Assembly: GCA_035530275.1 (NCBI GenBank)
Contig: DATKVC010000020.1
Location: 150,422-214,421, forward strand
Source of the DNA: CAIJMU01 sp035530275
GTDB lineage: Bacteria > Spirochaetota > Spirochaetia > Treponematales > Rectinemataceae
DNA length: 64,000 bases
Direction of reading: 5' to 3'
Part shown: positions 51,830 through 60,881 of the stretch, piece by piece
Position numbering within the stretch: the stretch's first letter is position 1
How the letters are laid out: each line of letters starts with the position of its first letter
Program-made: the position numbers and the translations under genes
Notes under the pieces: model-generated
What the model was told of the DNA's origin: nothing
The model's input: only the letters and a program-made list of their open reading frames with translations
Database searches by the model: none

Positions 51830-53286
51830 GATTGGCCTCCGATCCAGCGGGCCGCGCCGTTGAGGAGGTCGCCGAAAGGCGCCGGTATCCAGAGTCCGAG
51901 AAGGAGCACGACGGCCATCAGAATCGCGACAGGCGCAATTGTGAGGAAATCGTCGCGATAGGCCGCGTCGCCCGGGGCGGTATCCTGGGCGGGCACCCGG
52001 CCTTGGAGCACGGTGAGGACCGTTCGTCCCATCCCCACGAAGACGATGAGAAGGAAGAGGAGAAAGAGGGCAGCCCCGAGGTAATGGCCGGCGCCGAAGG
52101 CCGCCGAAATGATCGTGAATTCGCTCACGAATGGCCCGAAGGGCGGGGAGCCGGTGATCGCGAAAAATGCCGCTAAGAAAAAGGAAGCCGAAATGGGCAA
52201 TCTCCGCAGTGCACCCCGAACCCTGTCGGTCGACTTGCTCGCGTAGGCTCGATGGATATTGCCTGCCGACAGGAATAGCACGCCCTTCGTGGCGCCATTC
52301 GTGACGACGTGGAGCATGGTGCCGAAGAGGGCCGGAGCCCCGACCCCGAGGCCGATCATCAGTATTCCCATGTGTTCGACGCTGGAATAGGCGAGCATGC
52401 GCTTGAAGTCGCGTTGTCCGATCATGAAGACGCCGGCGACGGCCATCGACAGGAGCCCCATGGGGAGGAGGAGACGCGAGGCGAAGAGCCCTTCCCCCGC
52501 TCTTCCCACGATGACGTAGAAGCGAAGGAATGCCAGGAAGGCGATGCTCGTCACGCCGCCGGCGAAGATCGCCCCGACCACGCCGGGCGCCTCGCCGTAG
52601 GCGTCGGGCTTCCAGGTGTGCATCGGGGCGAGGCCCATCTTCGTGCCGTAACCCACGAGGGCGAGGATGAAGGCTGCGCGCAACCAGGGCTTAGAAAGGA
52701 GGGCCGCGTTGGCTGACAACGTATCGACGTCCATGCTCGCGGCGAGCCCGGCGGTCAGCGATGAATAGGCCAAAAAGAAGGTGCCGAGTAGGGCCAGGGC
52801 GATGCCCACCGATCCCACGAGGAGGTATTTCCAGGTCGCTTCGATGCTCCGCTTCGAATGGTTGAAGTAAATCAGGGGGGCCATCGACAAGGTGGTCGCC
52901 TCGATGGCGACCCAGGCGAGACCCAGGTGCCTGGACCAGGGCACGACGCTCGCAAAGCCGAGAAAGCCGAGGAGGCCCGCGACAAAGACCCTATTGGGTC
53001 GATCCTGCCTGTGCCCGAGATAGCCGACCGAATAAAAGGAAGCTAGGGCGAAGAGTCCGCTCACGAGGCCGAGGATCACCGTGCCCGCGGGATCGAGCCC
53101 GAGGAGGGCGCCGGCTCCCGGCAGCGGGCTCCAGTCGGCGAGCCCGGGTACCGCAACGACGGCGACGAACATCGCGAGGTGGGCTACCCCGGCGACCGGG
53201 AGGATCCAGGGCCTCGCGCGATTCGAGGGGATGAGGGCCGCGACGCCGGCGAGGAGGAGGGGAAGGAAGATCATCGCAAATGCCAT
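51826..53286 (-). CDS. ehrD: Ehr complex antiporter-like subunit (HyfF/NuoN-like)
   Basis: A 486-residue membrane protein with about fourteen helices of the complex I/Mrp antiporter family (HyfF-like). Conserved ion-channel residues include Glu/Lys positions in LGLAWVAIEATTLSMAPLI (helix 5), the lysine in GYGTKMGLAPMHTWKPDAYG and AYSSVEHMGILMIGLGVG. It starts 4 bp after the HyfE-like gene and overlaps ehrL by ATGA. It probably translocates H+ or Na+ coupled to the redox module. Confidence 0.9.
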   Translation of the reverse strand: MAFAMIFLPLLLAGVAALIPSNRARPWILPVAGVAHLAMFVAVVAVPGLADWSPLPGAGALLGLDPAGTVILGLVSGLFALASFYSVGYLGHRQDRPNRVFVAGLLGFLGFASVVPWSRHLGLAWVAIEATTLSMAPLIYFNHSKRSIEATWKYLLVGSVGIALALLGTFFLAYSSLTAGLAASMDVDTLSANAALLSKPWLRAAFILALVGYGTKMGLAPMHTWKPDAYGEAPGVVGAIFAGGVTSIAFLAFLRFYVIVGRAGEGLFASRLLLPMGLLSMAVAGVFMIGQRDFKRMLAYSSVEHMGILMIGLGVGAPALFGTMLHVVTNGATKGVLFLSAGNIHRAYASKSTDRVRGALRRLPISASFFLAAFFAITGSPPFGPFVSEFTIISAAFGAGHYLGAALFLLFLLIVFVGMGRTVLTVLQGRVPAQDTAPGDAAYRDDFLTIAPVAILMAVVLLLGLWIPAPFGDLLNGAARWIGGQS

Positions 53287-53290
53287 AGCC

Positions 53291-53938
53291 TCACTCCTTG
53301 AGCGAGGCGAGCTCGCGCGTGTCCATCGACGAGAAGGCCTCGTTGATGTGGTTGGTTATTATTGAAATCACGAAGACGCCGACGAAGAGGTCGAGGAGGA
53401 CCCCCATCTCGACGACGAAGGGAATGGCCTCGACGAGGAGCATGCCGAAGATGAAGATGCCGTTCTCGAGCACGAGGTAGCCGATGACCTGGGAAAGGGC
53501 CTTCCAGCGAGTCGTCAGGATGATGAAGCCCACGAGGACGGTGGCGACGGCGGCGGGAATGATGAGGTTCGCGGCGGCTCCCCCGCCCGAGCCCATCCGG
53601 GTCGAGAAGACAAGGGCGACGGCCGTTCCGGCGGCGCCGAGGAGCACCGAGGGGAGAAAGCCTACGAAGGGTTCCACTTCGCGCTTTATGTCGGCCGCGC
53701 GAAGCGATCGTCGCATGATGGTCGGTATGACGAGCCCCTTGAGGATCACGGCCGCCAGGGCAGCGAGTATGGAGGCTCCCCTGATCCCTTCCGCGCCGTG
53801 GAGGAGGAGGGGCACGGGTCCGAGCAGGGCCCCCTGCACGGCGACGATCCGAATGACGGAGTTGATCCGGCTCGTACCGAGGGCGAAAAGATTCAGGATC
53901 ATGACAATTACCAATATCGCGTTGAGCAGATCGCGCAT
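53291..53938 (-). CDS. ehrC: Ehr complex HyfE-like membrane subunit
   Basis: A 215-residue protein with seven predicted transmembrane helices, similar to HyfE, which is a fused counterpart of the NuoK-type small subunit. It has conserved acidic residues in helices (GYLVLENGIFIFGMLLVE, with Glu) that form part of the ion path. The gene lies between the HyfC-like and HyfF-like subunits with 4-bp gaps, an order matching known hyf/ehr operons. Confidence 0.85.
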   Translation of the reverse strand: MRDLLNAILVIVMILNLFALGTSRINSVIRIVAVQGALLGPVPLLLHGAEGIRGASILAALAAVILKGLVIPTIMRRSLRAADIKREVEPFVGFLPSVLLGAAGTAVALVFSTRMGSGGGAAANLIIPAAVATVLVGFIILTTRWKALSQVIGYLVLENGIFIFGMLLVEAIPFVVEMGVLLDLFVGVFVISIITNHINEAFSSMDTRELASLKE

Positions 53939-53942
53939 GTCA

Positions 53943-54851
53943 TCACCTCACGAGAAGCACGAAGGCCGACCCGGAGCAGAGGAGGGCCCCGGTCAGGAAC
54001 CAGGGCACCCGCCGCATCCGGAACCTGGCCATGATCGATTCGATCACCCCCACGCCAATCGAGACCGCGACGAGGCCGGCTAGGAAGATCAGCCAGTCTA
54101 CGATCGCGTTGCCCGAACTCATGGGTATCACGACATGGAGGAGGATCGTCGAAAGTATGAAGAATTTGAGGGAGGCGGCCCAGGTGATCGCTCCGAAGAG
54201 AGGTCCCGAGTGGTCGAGGACCATGACCTCGTGGATCATCGTGAGCTCGAGATGGGTGTTGGGATCGTCGACAGGAATGCGCGAACATTCGGCGAGGACG
54301 ACGATGCCGAGGGCCAGGGCGACGAGTACGAGGGGCGCCGCCGTGGCGGGACTGAAGCCGCCCGCGGGGCCGAGGAGTATCCCGTTGAGGTCCAGGGAGC
54401 CGGAGAGCCTCGCGAGGGAGAGGAGGGCGAGGAAGAGCGCGGGCTCGGTGAGGAAGGCGAAGGTGACCTCCCGCGAGGCGCCCATGCCCTCGAAGGCCGA
54501 GCCGGTGTCGAGGGCCGCCGAGGTGGTGAAGAAACGCGAAAGGCCGAATAGATAGGCGAAGAGGATGACGTCGCCCGTGAAGCCGAAGGGAGATCGGAAG
54601 GGACCGTAGGGAACGAGGCTGCCCGCGATCAACATCGTGGCCAAGGCCACGGCGGGTCCAGCAAGGAAGACCCAGGTCGTCGTCGAGGAGACGACGAGGC
54701 CCTTCCGCGCGAGCTTCGCGATGTCCCTCCAGGTCTGGAGGATGGGAGGACCCTTACGCCCGGCGAAGATGGATTTCACGCGGTTCACGATGCCGAGCAT
54801 GATCGGTGGGAAAAGGAGGAAGAGCGAAAAGCGAACGATCGTGTCTATCAT
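53943..54851 (-). CDS. ehrB: Ehr complex HyfC/NuoH-like membrane subunit
   Basis: A 302-residue protein with about eight helices, homologous to HycD/HyfC and NuoH, which joins the peripheral arm to the membrane arm near the quinone site. GIVNRVKSIFAGRKGPPILQ near residue 22 is the characteristic cytoplasmic loop; ECSRIPVDDPNTHLELTMIH near 193 is the highly conserved acidic loop. ATG 54851 overlaps the upstream gene's stop (ATGA), so a longer frame is rejected. Confidence 0.92.
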   Translation of the reverse strand: MIDTIVRFSLFLLFPPIMLGIVNRVKSIFAGRKGPPILQTWRDIAKLARKGLVVSSTTTWVFLAGPAVALATMLIAGSLVPYGPFRSPFGFTGDVILFAYLFGLSRFFTTSAALDTGSAFEGMGASREVTFAFLTEPALFLALLSLARLSGSLDLNGILLGPAGGFSPATAAPLVLVALALGIVVLAECSRIPVDDPNTHLELTMIHEVMVLDHSGPLFGAITWAASLKFFILSTILLHVVIPMSSGNAIVDWLIFLAGLVAVSIGVGVIESIMARFRMRRVPWFLTGALLCSGSAFVLLVR

Positions 54852-56845
54852 GACGGGATGACTCCGGCGACGAGAAGGATGATCGTGGCTAGTAGGACAT
54901 ATACGAGATAAATCTGGGTCTGGCCCTGATGGAGGACCCTTATTCGGCCGAGGCCGCGGCTCGCCATGGCGGCCAGGGGTCTGATCGCAAGATCGAGGAC
55001 GGGATCGGGCGACTTCGTCGAGAAGAAGCCCGCGTCGGGAAAGGCGCCTGCCGGTCGTCGCCCTTTTTTCAGTGTCGCGCGCACAAAAAGGAGATTGCGC
55101 CCGAGGAATTCGCCGAAGGACGAGGCCCCGTACTGCATTCGCGAGCTCGGCTCGGCGTAACCGCAATCCCAGGTGCCTCGTTCGGCCGTCTTCGCGCGTC
55201 GCGCGGCGAGGGAAAAGAAGAGCAAGAGCAACGCGATGCTACCAATTAGGGTGAGTCCGAGAGGGAGGCTCCACGAAAAATCGGCGAGGGCGGTTAGCTT
55301 GGAGGCCCCTTCGCCCAGGTTACCCCAGTCGCCCGCCGCCCTGCCGAGGGCCGGAAGGAGGAGTCCGGGCGAAAGTCCGATGACCAGACAGGCGAACCCG
55401 AGCAAAATCATCGGAAAAAGCATCAGGTTCCTAGATGCTTTCGGGCTGACATGGCCTTCTCCGTGCGCGTCTGAACGAGGCTGTCCAAGGAAGACCGTAC
55501 CGAAGAGTCGGACGAAGGCGGCCACGGCCAGGGCGCCCACCGTCGCCAAAATGGCCGCACCGATCGCGACCGCCGGCACGTCGTTCGCCGCCCCCACGGT
55601 CACGCCTCGGAAGAACCCGAGATAAATGAGCCATTCCCCCGCAAAACCGTTGAGCGGCGGAAGGGCGGAGAGAGCCGCTGCTCCGAGGCCGAAAAGCGCC
55701 GCCGCGAGGGGGAGCCGCTTCGCCAATCCCCCCATCCTTTCGAGTCGTCGCGTGCCCGTCTCGTGGATTACGAGGCCGGCATCGAGGAAGAGCAGCGACT
55801 TGAAGAGCGAATGGTTCCACACGTGGAAGAGGGCTCCTCCCATTCCCAGAAGGACGAGGGCCGGACGCCCCGTGCTCCTGCCGACGAGGGCGAGGCCGGC
55901 TCCGATCGCAATTATTCCGATATTTTCCACGCTGGAATAGGCGAGCACCCGCTTGATGTCGCCCTGTCCCGTCGCCCAGCCTATGCCTGCGATGGCCGAG
56001 ACCCCGCCGATCGCGAAGAGGGTCCAACCCCACCATTGCTCGGGCGCCGGCATGAGGCTCGTCATCCTGAGGATGCCGTAAATTCCGAGCTTGATCATCA
56101 CGCCCGACATGACGGCCGACACGTGGCTCGGCGCGTTCGCGTGGGCCCCCGGCAGCCAGACGTGGAGGGGGACCAGGCCGGCCTTGAGACCGAAGCCGAG
56201 GAGGGCCAGGACGAAAATGAAGCCCGCCGAGTCGGGCGGAATGGCGAGATTCCTGTCGAGGGAGAAGGAGCCGTTGGCTGCATTCCACAGGGAGAACATC
56301 GCGAACAACGCGAGCGTTCCGATATGTGTCGCGACGAGGTAGACCCAGCCGGCCCGCCTGACCTCGGGCTTTTCCGATTCGGCTGTAGCGGCGAACCAGG
56401 AAGCGAGGGCCATCAGTTCCCATGCGACGAGGAAGAGGACGGCGTCGCGGGCTATCGCCACCAAGGCCATCCCCGCGACGAGAATGCCGTAGGAGAGCCC
56501 CAGCCTCCGGCCGTCGGCGGGGCGCTCCTTCGCGTCCCAGTAGCCCAGGCCGTAGATCGCCCCTAAAGCGGGTACTATGAATATGGGAACAAGGAATATG
56601 CCGCTCAACGCGTCGAGCCCGACCGAAAAGGTCCCGGCGGGAAGGCCCCAGGCCAGGGCGAGGGGCGGGCCCTCGGGCGAGACGAAGACCGGCAGGACCC
56701 CGGCGAGACCGATGAGGCCCGCCGCCACGAGGAGTATGGCGGACCAGGCCTGGCCACGGCGCGACGCGCCGCCCGACAAGGCTATCGGCAGGCCCGAGAC
56801 GGCCGAAACGAGGATGGCGACCAGAACTAGACCTATGCTCGACAT
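54848..56845 (-). CDS. ehrA: Ehr complex HyfB/NuoL-like antiporter subunit, copy 1
   Basis: A 665-residue membrane protein with about fifteen or more helices of the HyfB/NuoL antiporter family. Channel residues are visible: Glu in FLVAWELMALASWF, Lys in GFGLKAGLVPLHVWLPGAHA, AYSSVENIGIIAIGAG and the lysine/histidine in HVWNHSLFKSLLFLDAG. The C-terminal tail has GTWDCGYAEPSSRMQYGASS, typical of HyfB. A second homologue lies directly upstream (25-bp gap). It probably moves ions across the membrane. Confidence 0.9.
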   Translation of the reverse strand: MSSIGLVLVAILVSAVSGLPIALSGGASRRGQAWSAILLVAAGLIGLAGVLPVFVSPEGPPLALAWGLPAGTFSVGLDALSGIFLVPIFIVPALGAIYGLGYWDAKERPADGRRLGLSYGILVAGMALVAIARDAVLFLVAWELMALASWFAATAESEKPEVRRAGWVYLVATHIGTLALFAMFSLWNAANGSFSLDRNLAIPPDSAGFIFVLALLGFGLKAGLVPLHVWLPGAHANAPSHVSAVMSGVMIKLGIYGILRMTSLMPAPEQWWGWTLFAIGGVSAIAGIGWATGQGDIKRVLAYSSVENIGIIAIGAGLALVGRSTGRPALVLLGMGGALFHVWNHSLFKSLLFLDAGLVIHETGTRRLERMGGLAKRLPLAAALFGLGAAALSALPPLNGFAGEWLIYLGFFRGVTVGAANDVPAVAIGAAILATVGALAVAAFVRLFGTVFLGQPRSDAHGEGHVSPKASRNLMLFPMILLGFACLVIGLSPGLLLPALGRAAGDWGNLGEGASKLTALADFSWSLPLGLTLIGSIALLLLFFSLAARRAKTAERGTWDCGYAEPSSRMQYGASSFGEFLGRNLLFVRATLKKGRRPAGAFPDAGFFSTKSPDPVLDLAIRPLAAMASRGLGRIRVLHQGQTQIYLVYVLLATIILLVAGVIPS

Positions 56846-56870
56846 GCGAACCGCTCCGACGCGCCTGCCT

Positions 56871-58937
56871 TCAACCCGAAAGCAGGGAGGCTATGAAATC
56901 TCCGAAGGGAATCAAGGTGCCGAGGAGTATGAGCACCGTAACGAGGATGTAAAGCAGATAGCGCTGGGTGAGGCCCTGCTGGAAACGCCGGATCCAGAGC
57001 GCGCGCCTTTCGAAGACCCTGACGAGGGGCAGCACGAGCCTGTCCAGCGAGACTTCGTCGACATGGCTTTCCAGATGCGACTCGGCGGGGAAGGCTCCGT
57101 CGACCTTGGGCCCGTGGACCGTGGGCCTGAGGATCCAACCGAAGAGACTGCCGATGGGTCGGCCGAAGGATGAGGCTCCGTACTGCATCCTCGCATCCGG
57201 CGCCGCGTAGCCGCAGTCCCAGGTGCCGACCTTCGTCTTCGCCCTCCGTTTCGCGGAAACGGCCATCGAGATTAAGGCGAAGACCGCGACGACGAGGGCG
57301 AGGACCATTCCGGCTCGACCGATCGCGGCCAGCGGCGCGAGGGTGAGGATGCCCGAATTGCCGACGTCCGCGCCCAAGGGAAGACTTGCGATCACCGCAT
57401 CGAGGGCCGAGGCGAAGACGCGGGGCTCGACGCCGATGAGGAGGCACAGGGCCGCCAGGACCGCCATCGGCACGATCATCGAGGGGGGCGACTCGCGGAG
57501 CTTAGGTCGCACAACCGAGCGCGGCTGGCCGAGAAAGGCGACGCCGTAGACCTTGACGAAGCAGGCGAGGGCGAGGGCGCCCGTGGCCGCGAGAGCGGGC
57601 ACGACGAGAAGGGCCGAGGCCTCGGAGAGGCCGCCGGGACGCGCGCCCGCGAAGGCTCCGAAGTAGAGGATGAACTCGCTCATGAAGCCGTTGAAGGGAG
57701 GGATTCCCGAAATAGCGACGGCCCCCACGAGAAAGAAGGCAGCGGTCCATGGCATGACCCGCGCGAGACCGCCAAGGCGATCCAGCTGCCTCGTGCCCGT
57801 ACGCTCCACGACCGACCCGGCTCCGAAAAAGAGGAGGGTCTTGAAGATGGCGTGGTTCCAGACATGCAGGAGGGCTGCTCCCATGCCGAGAGCCGCGACT
57901 AGCCCTCTCCCGCGCGACATGCCCGTGAGGGCAAGTCCGAATCCCATAAGTATTATGCCGATATTTTCGACGCTATGGTAGGCGAGGAGCCGCTTGATGT
58001 CATGCTGGGCGATGGCGAAGGCCACTCCGAGGATCGAACTCGCGGCCCCGAGCAGGAGGAGGGTCTGACCCCAGAGCGGCGGCGGCGGGCCGAGAAGAAA
58101 GGCGAAACGCATAATTCCGTAAACGCCCATCTTGAGCACGACCCCCGAAAGAATGGCCGACACGTGGCTCGGGGCGTTCGCGTGGGCCCCGGGCAGCCAG
58201 AAATGGAGGGGCATCACCCCCGCCTTGAGGCTGAAGACGACGAGGGCGAGGAGAAAGAGAAGATTGCGCGATTCGGGAGGGAGCATGCCGGAGGCGGGGG
58301 CTACGAAGGCGAAGGAACCCGTAAAATGCCGCCATAGCGCGAAGAAGGCGAAAAGGATGAGGGTACCCGCATGGGTGGCCGCGAGATAGACGAATCCGGC
58401 GCGCCTCGCTTCTTCCCGCTCGTCGTCGAGCGTCATGAGAAAGAAGGCGGAGAGGGCCATGCATTCCCAACCAAGTATGAAGACCGGCGCGTCGGCCGCG
58501 AGGAGGAGGATGGCCATGCCCGCCACGAGGAGCCCCCAGAACGCGAGCTGCCTCCGGCTCGACCGTCTGTTCCGCGAGACGTCGCGATAGGAGCTCCCGT
58601 AGAGGGCTCCGAGTGCGCCGACGAGAAAAAGAGGAATTAAGAAAAAAGCCGAAAGCGGATCGATTCTAAGGGTCGCGGCGCCGAAGACCTTCCAAGGAAG
58701 AGAGACCGCGCCGAAGGACCCATCGCCCGCCCCTACCCCGCCGATCGCCATGCCGGATGCCGCCGACGCGAGCGCCATGATCGCCCCGCCGATTCCGAGT
58801 CCGGCTGCCGCGAACATTGCGACAAGCGCGATATTCTGTCCCGCACGCGAGCCGCGGCGGAGAAAGAGGGCAGGAACAGAACTCGCCGCCGCCAGGCCAG
58901 CGCCGATGATCGCGAGGATTAAGGCTGGATCAGGCAT
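56871..58937 (-). CDS. Ehr complex HyfB/NuoL-like antiporter subunit, copy 2
   Basis: A 688-residue antiporter-like subunit paralogous to the next gene. It keeps the same key motifs: Glu in FILGWECMALSAFFLM, Lys in VFSLKAGVMPLHFWLPGAHA, AYHSVENIGIILMGFG, HVWNHAIFKTLLFFGAG and the tail GTWDCGYAAPDARMQYGASS. Two full-length HyfB-type subunits plus the HyfF-type one make three antiporter-like modules, one more than the usual Ehr set. It is the first structural gene, 33 bp after the helix-turn-helix/EIIA gene. Confidence 0.88.
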   Translation of the reverse strand: MPDPALILAIIGAGLAAASSVPALFLRRGSRAGQNIALVAMFAAAGLGIGGAIMALASAASGMAIGGVGAGDGSFGAVSLPWKVFGAATLRIDPLSAFFLIPLFLVGALGALYGSSYRDVSRNRRSSRRQLAFWGLLVAGMAILLLAADAPVFILGWECMALSAFFLMTLDDEREEARRAGFVYLAATHAGTLILFAFFALWRHFTGSFAFVAPASGMLPPESRNLLFLLALVVFSLKAGVMPLHFWLPGAHANAPSHVSAILSGVVLKMGVYGIMRFAFLLGPPPPLWGQTLLLLGAASSILGVAFAIAQHDIKRLLAYHSVENIGIILMGFGLALTGMSRGRGLVAALGMGAALLHVWNHAIFKTLLFFGAGSVVERTGTRQLDRLGGLARVMPWTAAFFLVGAVAISGIPPFNGFMSEFILYFGAFAGARPGGLSEASALLVVPALAATGALALACFVKVYGVAFLGQPRSVVRPKLRESPPSMIVPMAVLAALCLLIGVEPRVFASALDAVIASLPLGADVGNSGILTLAPLAAIGRAGMVLALVVAVFALISMAVSAKRRAKTKVGTWDCGYAAPDARMQYGASSFGRPIGSLFGWILRPTVHGPKVDGAFPAESHLESHVDEVSLDRLVLPLVRVFERRALWIRRFQQGLTQRYLLYILVTVLILLGTLIPFGDFIASLLSG

Positions 58938-58970
58938 GGGAAGCCGCTTCCCGCGCCTGGATGGATGTCA

Positions 58971-59657
58971 TCATGGGCCGCTTCCCGCGCCGCCGATCTT
59001 CGATTCGATGGACGCCAGAGCGGCGAAAATTGTCTCGTCGGACGCCCGAGCCTTGAGGAGGGAGCGAAATCCTGGATCGCGAAGCATGTAGCCGAGGCGC
59101 GAAAGGAGATGGAGATGATCCCTCACCGTCGGGCAGACGATGGCGAAGAGCACATCGACCGGCAGGCCGTCGATCGCCTTGAAATCGACGGCCTTTTCCA
59201 AGAAACAAAGCGTAGCCGTAGGCCGGGGAACCGTGAGGACAAGGGGATCGCGGACGTGGGGAATGGCGATCCCCTCGCCTATGCCCGTCGAACCGAGGTC
59301 CTCGCGGGCGATCATCACCTCGTAGAGGTAATCGCGATCGACATCCTCCGGAAGGGCGAGCTTGGACACGACCTCGCGAAGGACGGAGGAGGAATCTTCC
59401 CCCCTGATGCCTCGTAGGATGCCGCCGCCCAAAAGTGCCTCGAAGAAACTTGGCTGGCCGCCTGATCCCGAATCGGGAAAGAGCTCAGGCGAGACCTTCA
59501 TTCCGCGAGCGGTGGCCCATTCGAGGAGCTCCGTCCTATCAACCCGCCAATCTTCCCCGACTCTGATCGCCGGCAGCTCTCCCTGCCGTATCATGCGATA
59601 AACACGATCCTCGTCGAGATCGAGGACCTTCGAGGCGATTTTTACGGAAACTTGCAT
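58971..59657 (-). CDS. Helix-turn-helix/EIIA (PtsN-like) fusion regulator
   Basis: A 228-residue protein. Residues 1-52 form an excisionase/MerR-like helix-turn-helix (VSVKIASKVLDLDEDRVYRM, then GELPAIRVGEDWRVDRTEL). Residues 70-225 are a PTS EIIA Fru/Ntr domain with the phospho-acceptor His134 in GEGIAIPHVRDP. PtsN-type EIIA domains control transporters and transcription according to their phosphorylation. The start is fixed by ATG 59657. Being the first gene of the Ehr operon, it may tune Ehr expression or activity by PTS phosphate status. Confidence 0.88.
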   Translation of the reverse strand: MQVSVKIASKVLDLDEDRVYRMIRQGELPAIRVGEDWRVDRTELLEWATARGMKVSPELFPDSGSGGQPSFFEALLGGGILRGIRGEDSSSVLREVVSKLALPEDVDRDYLYEVMIAREDLGSTGIGEGIAIPHVRDPLVLTVPRPTATLCFLEKAVDFKAIDGLPVDVLFAIVCPTVRDHLHLLSRLGYMLRDPGFRSLLKARASDETIFAALASIESKIGGAGSGP

Positions 59658-59743
59658 AGAGGAAGAAAGTGTCGCAAGATGCGACCGGTCGTGTCAATGC
59701 GCCTCGGCAACCTCTGCGGCGCAGCAAGAGCAGCAATTTCCTA

Positions 59744-60349
59744 TCAGAATAGGCTGAATTCCCCGTCGCTGAGCCCATCGCCCCTCGCTCGCGGCTCACC
59801 GAGTTCGATGTCGGCGGCGCAGTCCAGCTCGAGCTCGACGACGACCCTCCCGGTTTGGACAAGACAGGCTGAGCGACGAAGCACCATCGGGTCGGAACTG
59901 AAGTGCTCGAGATTGACGCCTACGAAGGTTACCGGAGTCCCCACGGCGATTTCGAGGCCCGAGGCCCAAAGCCCATTCTTGAGCCTCCCCAGCAATTGGT
60001 TGGCCAGTTCGCCTGCCCAATCCGCAAGGATTTCGGCGCTTTCGCGACTTCCTTCCGGCATGCTCGCGACGAGACTGCGCCGCCCCAGACTCAGCACGAG
60101 AGCTCCCTTGAGCCTGTCGCCGGTAAACCCGATGGCGGCCCCGAAATCGCCGTCCCTGTGGGCCCAGGCCCGCGTCGATATGGTGGGGAGCCCTACAGTC
60201 GCGGAATCATTCGAGGGCTCTGTCGCACCCGTATCCGGATCGAGCCGCGCCTCGAAGCCGTGAGCGGCGAGGAGCTTGACGAGAGAATCGGCGAGATATT
60301 CATCGAGAAGCGCAAGGGAGGACTCGTTCATTACTGCCTGCCTTGGCAT
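59744..60349 (-). CDS. CheX-like protein
   Basis: A 201-residue protein resembling the CheX/CheC family of CheY-P phosphatases. The core GDRLKGALVLSLGRRSLV, then ESAEILADWAGELANQLLG resembles the ExxN catalytic helix pattern (E and N spaced three apart in GELAN), and GTPVTFVG follows. The N-terminal 50 residues and the tail after 180 are not conserved. ATG 60349 follows the previous stop directly; ATG 60331 is an alternative. Role in chemotaxis is an inference since no other chemotaxis gene is here. Confidence 0.6.
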   Translation of the reverse strand: MPRQAVMNESSLALLDEYLADSLVKLLAAHGFEARLDPDTGATEPSNDSATVGLPTISTRAWAHRDGDFGAAIGFTGDRLKGALVLSLGRRSLVASMPEGSRESAEILADWAGELANQLLGRLKNGLWASGLEIAVGTPVTFVGVNLEHFSSDPMVLRRSACLVQTGRVVVELELDCAADIELGEPRARGDGLSDGEFSLF

Positions 60350-60715
60350 TCATTCTAGTGAAGAATCCTTTTTGTTGCGAATTCCCGCGAACCAGAGCCG
60401 GGCTCGGGAGCCCTCGAGCAAGGGAATGGAAGATAGGGAGAAGAGCGCCACCGCCGCAAGAATCGCGAACATGCGCACCCAAGGCTGAGCATCGGCAAGG
60501 CGCTCCGCCCTTATTTCGATCGCGGTTAGTATCCAAATCGTCGCCGATACCAGGGCTCCAAGCTCGAGAAGGCGCCTGGCCCAGGGTTTTCTCACCAAGA
60601 AGGCGAAGGGAAGAGACAGGGAACAGAGCATTCCGAGGACGATGAATGATCTCAGAAAATGCGCCGCGAGAAGGAGGGCGGACAATAACGTGACAATAAA
60701 AGCTGCGAGGGGCAT
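60350..60715 (-). CDS. Small membrane protein with four transmembrane helices
   Basis: A 121-residue protein of unknown function. Hydrophobic segments at about 2-17, 23-40, 50-66 and 80-98 suggest a four-helix inner-membrane protein with a polar C-terminus (RNKKDSSLE). GGAGG precedes ATG 60715. The stop TGA is followed at once by the ATG of the CheX-like gene, implying translational coupling. No family was recognised. Confidence 0.65.
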   Translation of the reverse strand: MPLAAFIVTLLSALLLAAHFLRSFIVLGMLCSLSLPFAFLVRKPWARRLLELGALVSATIWILTAIEIRAERLADAQPWVRMFAILAAVALFSLSSIPLLEGSRARLWFAGIRNKKDSSLE

Positions 60716-60803
60716 AGGACCTCCAGTGTCCCATTCTTCCCCGCCAAGGCGGATTGTCAGTTACCTTTGGTACAAAAATGGCCGGAGACGGTCTCTCTCG
60801 GTG

Positions 60804-60877
60804 TGCGGCGAAGAGGTCTCTGTTGCCAGGGCTTCGCCTTCGGCTCAGCCCAGCGGTTCAAGTCCTATTCGCCTCAT
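60804..60877. other. tRNA 3'-end-like inverted fragments near tRNA-Leu
   Basis: TGCGGCGAAGAGG at 60804-60816 is identical to the 3' end region of tRNA-Leu as it reads on the plus strand (60925-60937). GGTTCAAGTCCTATTCGCC at 60855-60873 matches the T-arm and acceptor end of the same tRNA in the opposite orientation with few mismatches. The two face each other about 38 bp apart. No complete tRNA fold fits, so these are likely remnants or att-like copies. Confidence 0.45.
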
Positions 60878-60881
60878 AGCG

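Noticed and set aside
49441..58937. NADH dehydrogenase (complex I) operon
   Set aside because: No NuoEFG, NuoA, NuoJ or NuoK-like genes; gene order and tails match the Hyf/Ehr type.
60804..60877. A complete plus-strand tRNA
   Set aside because: The T-stem does not pair and no anticodon or D arm fits, although the 3' end resembles tRNA-Leu.
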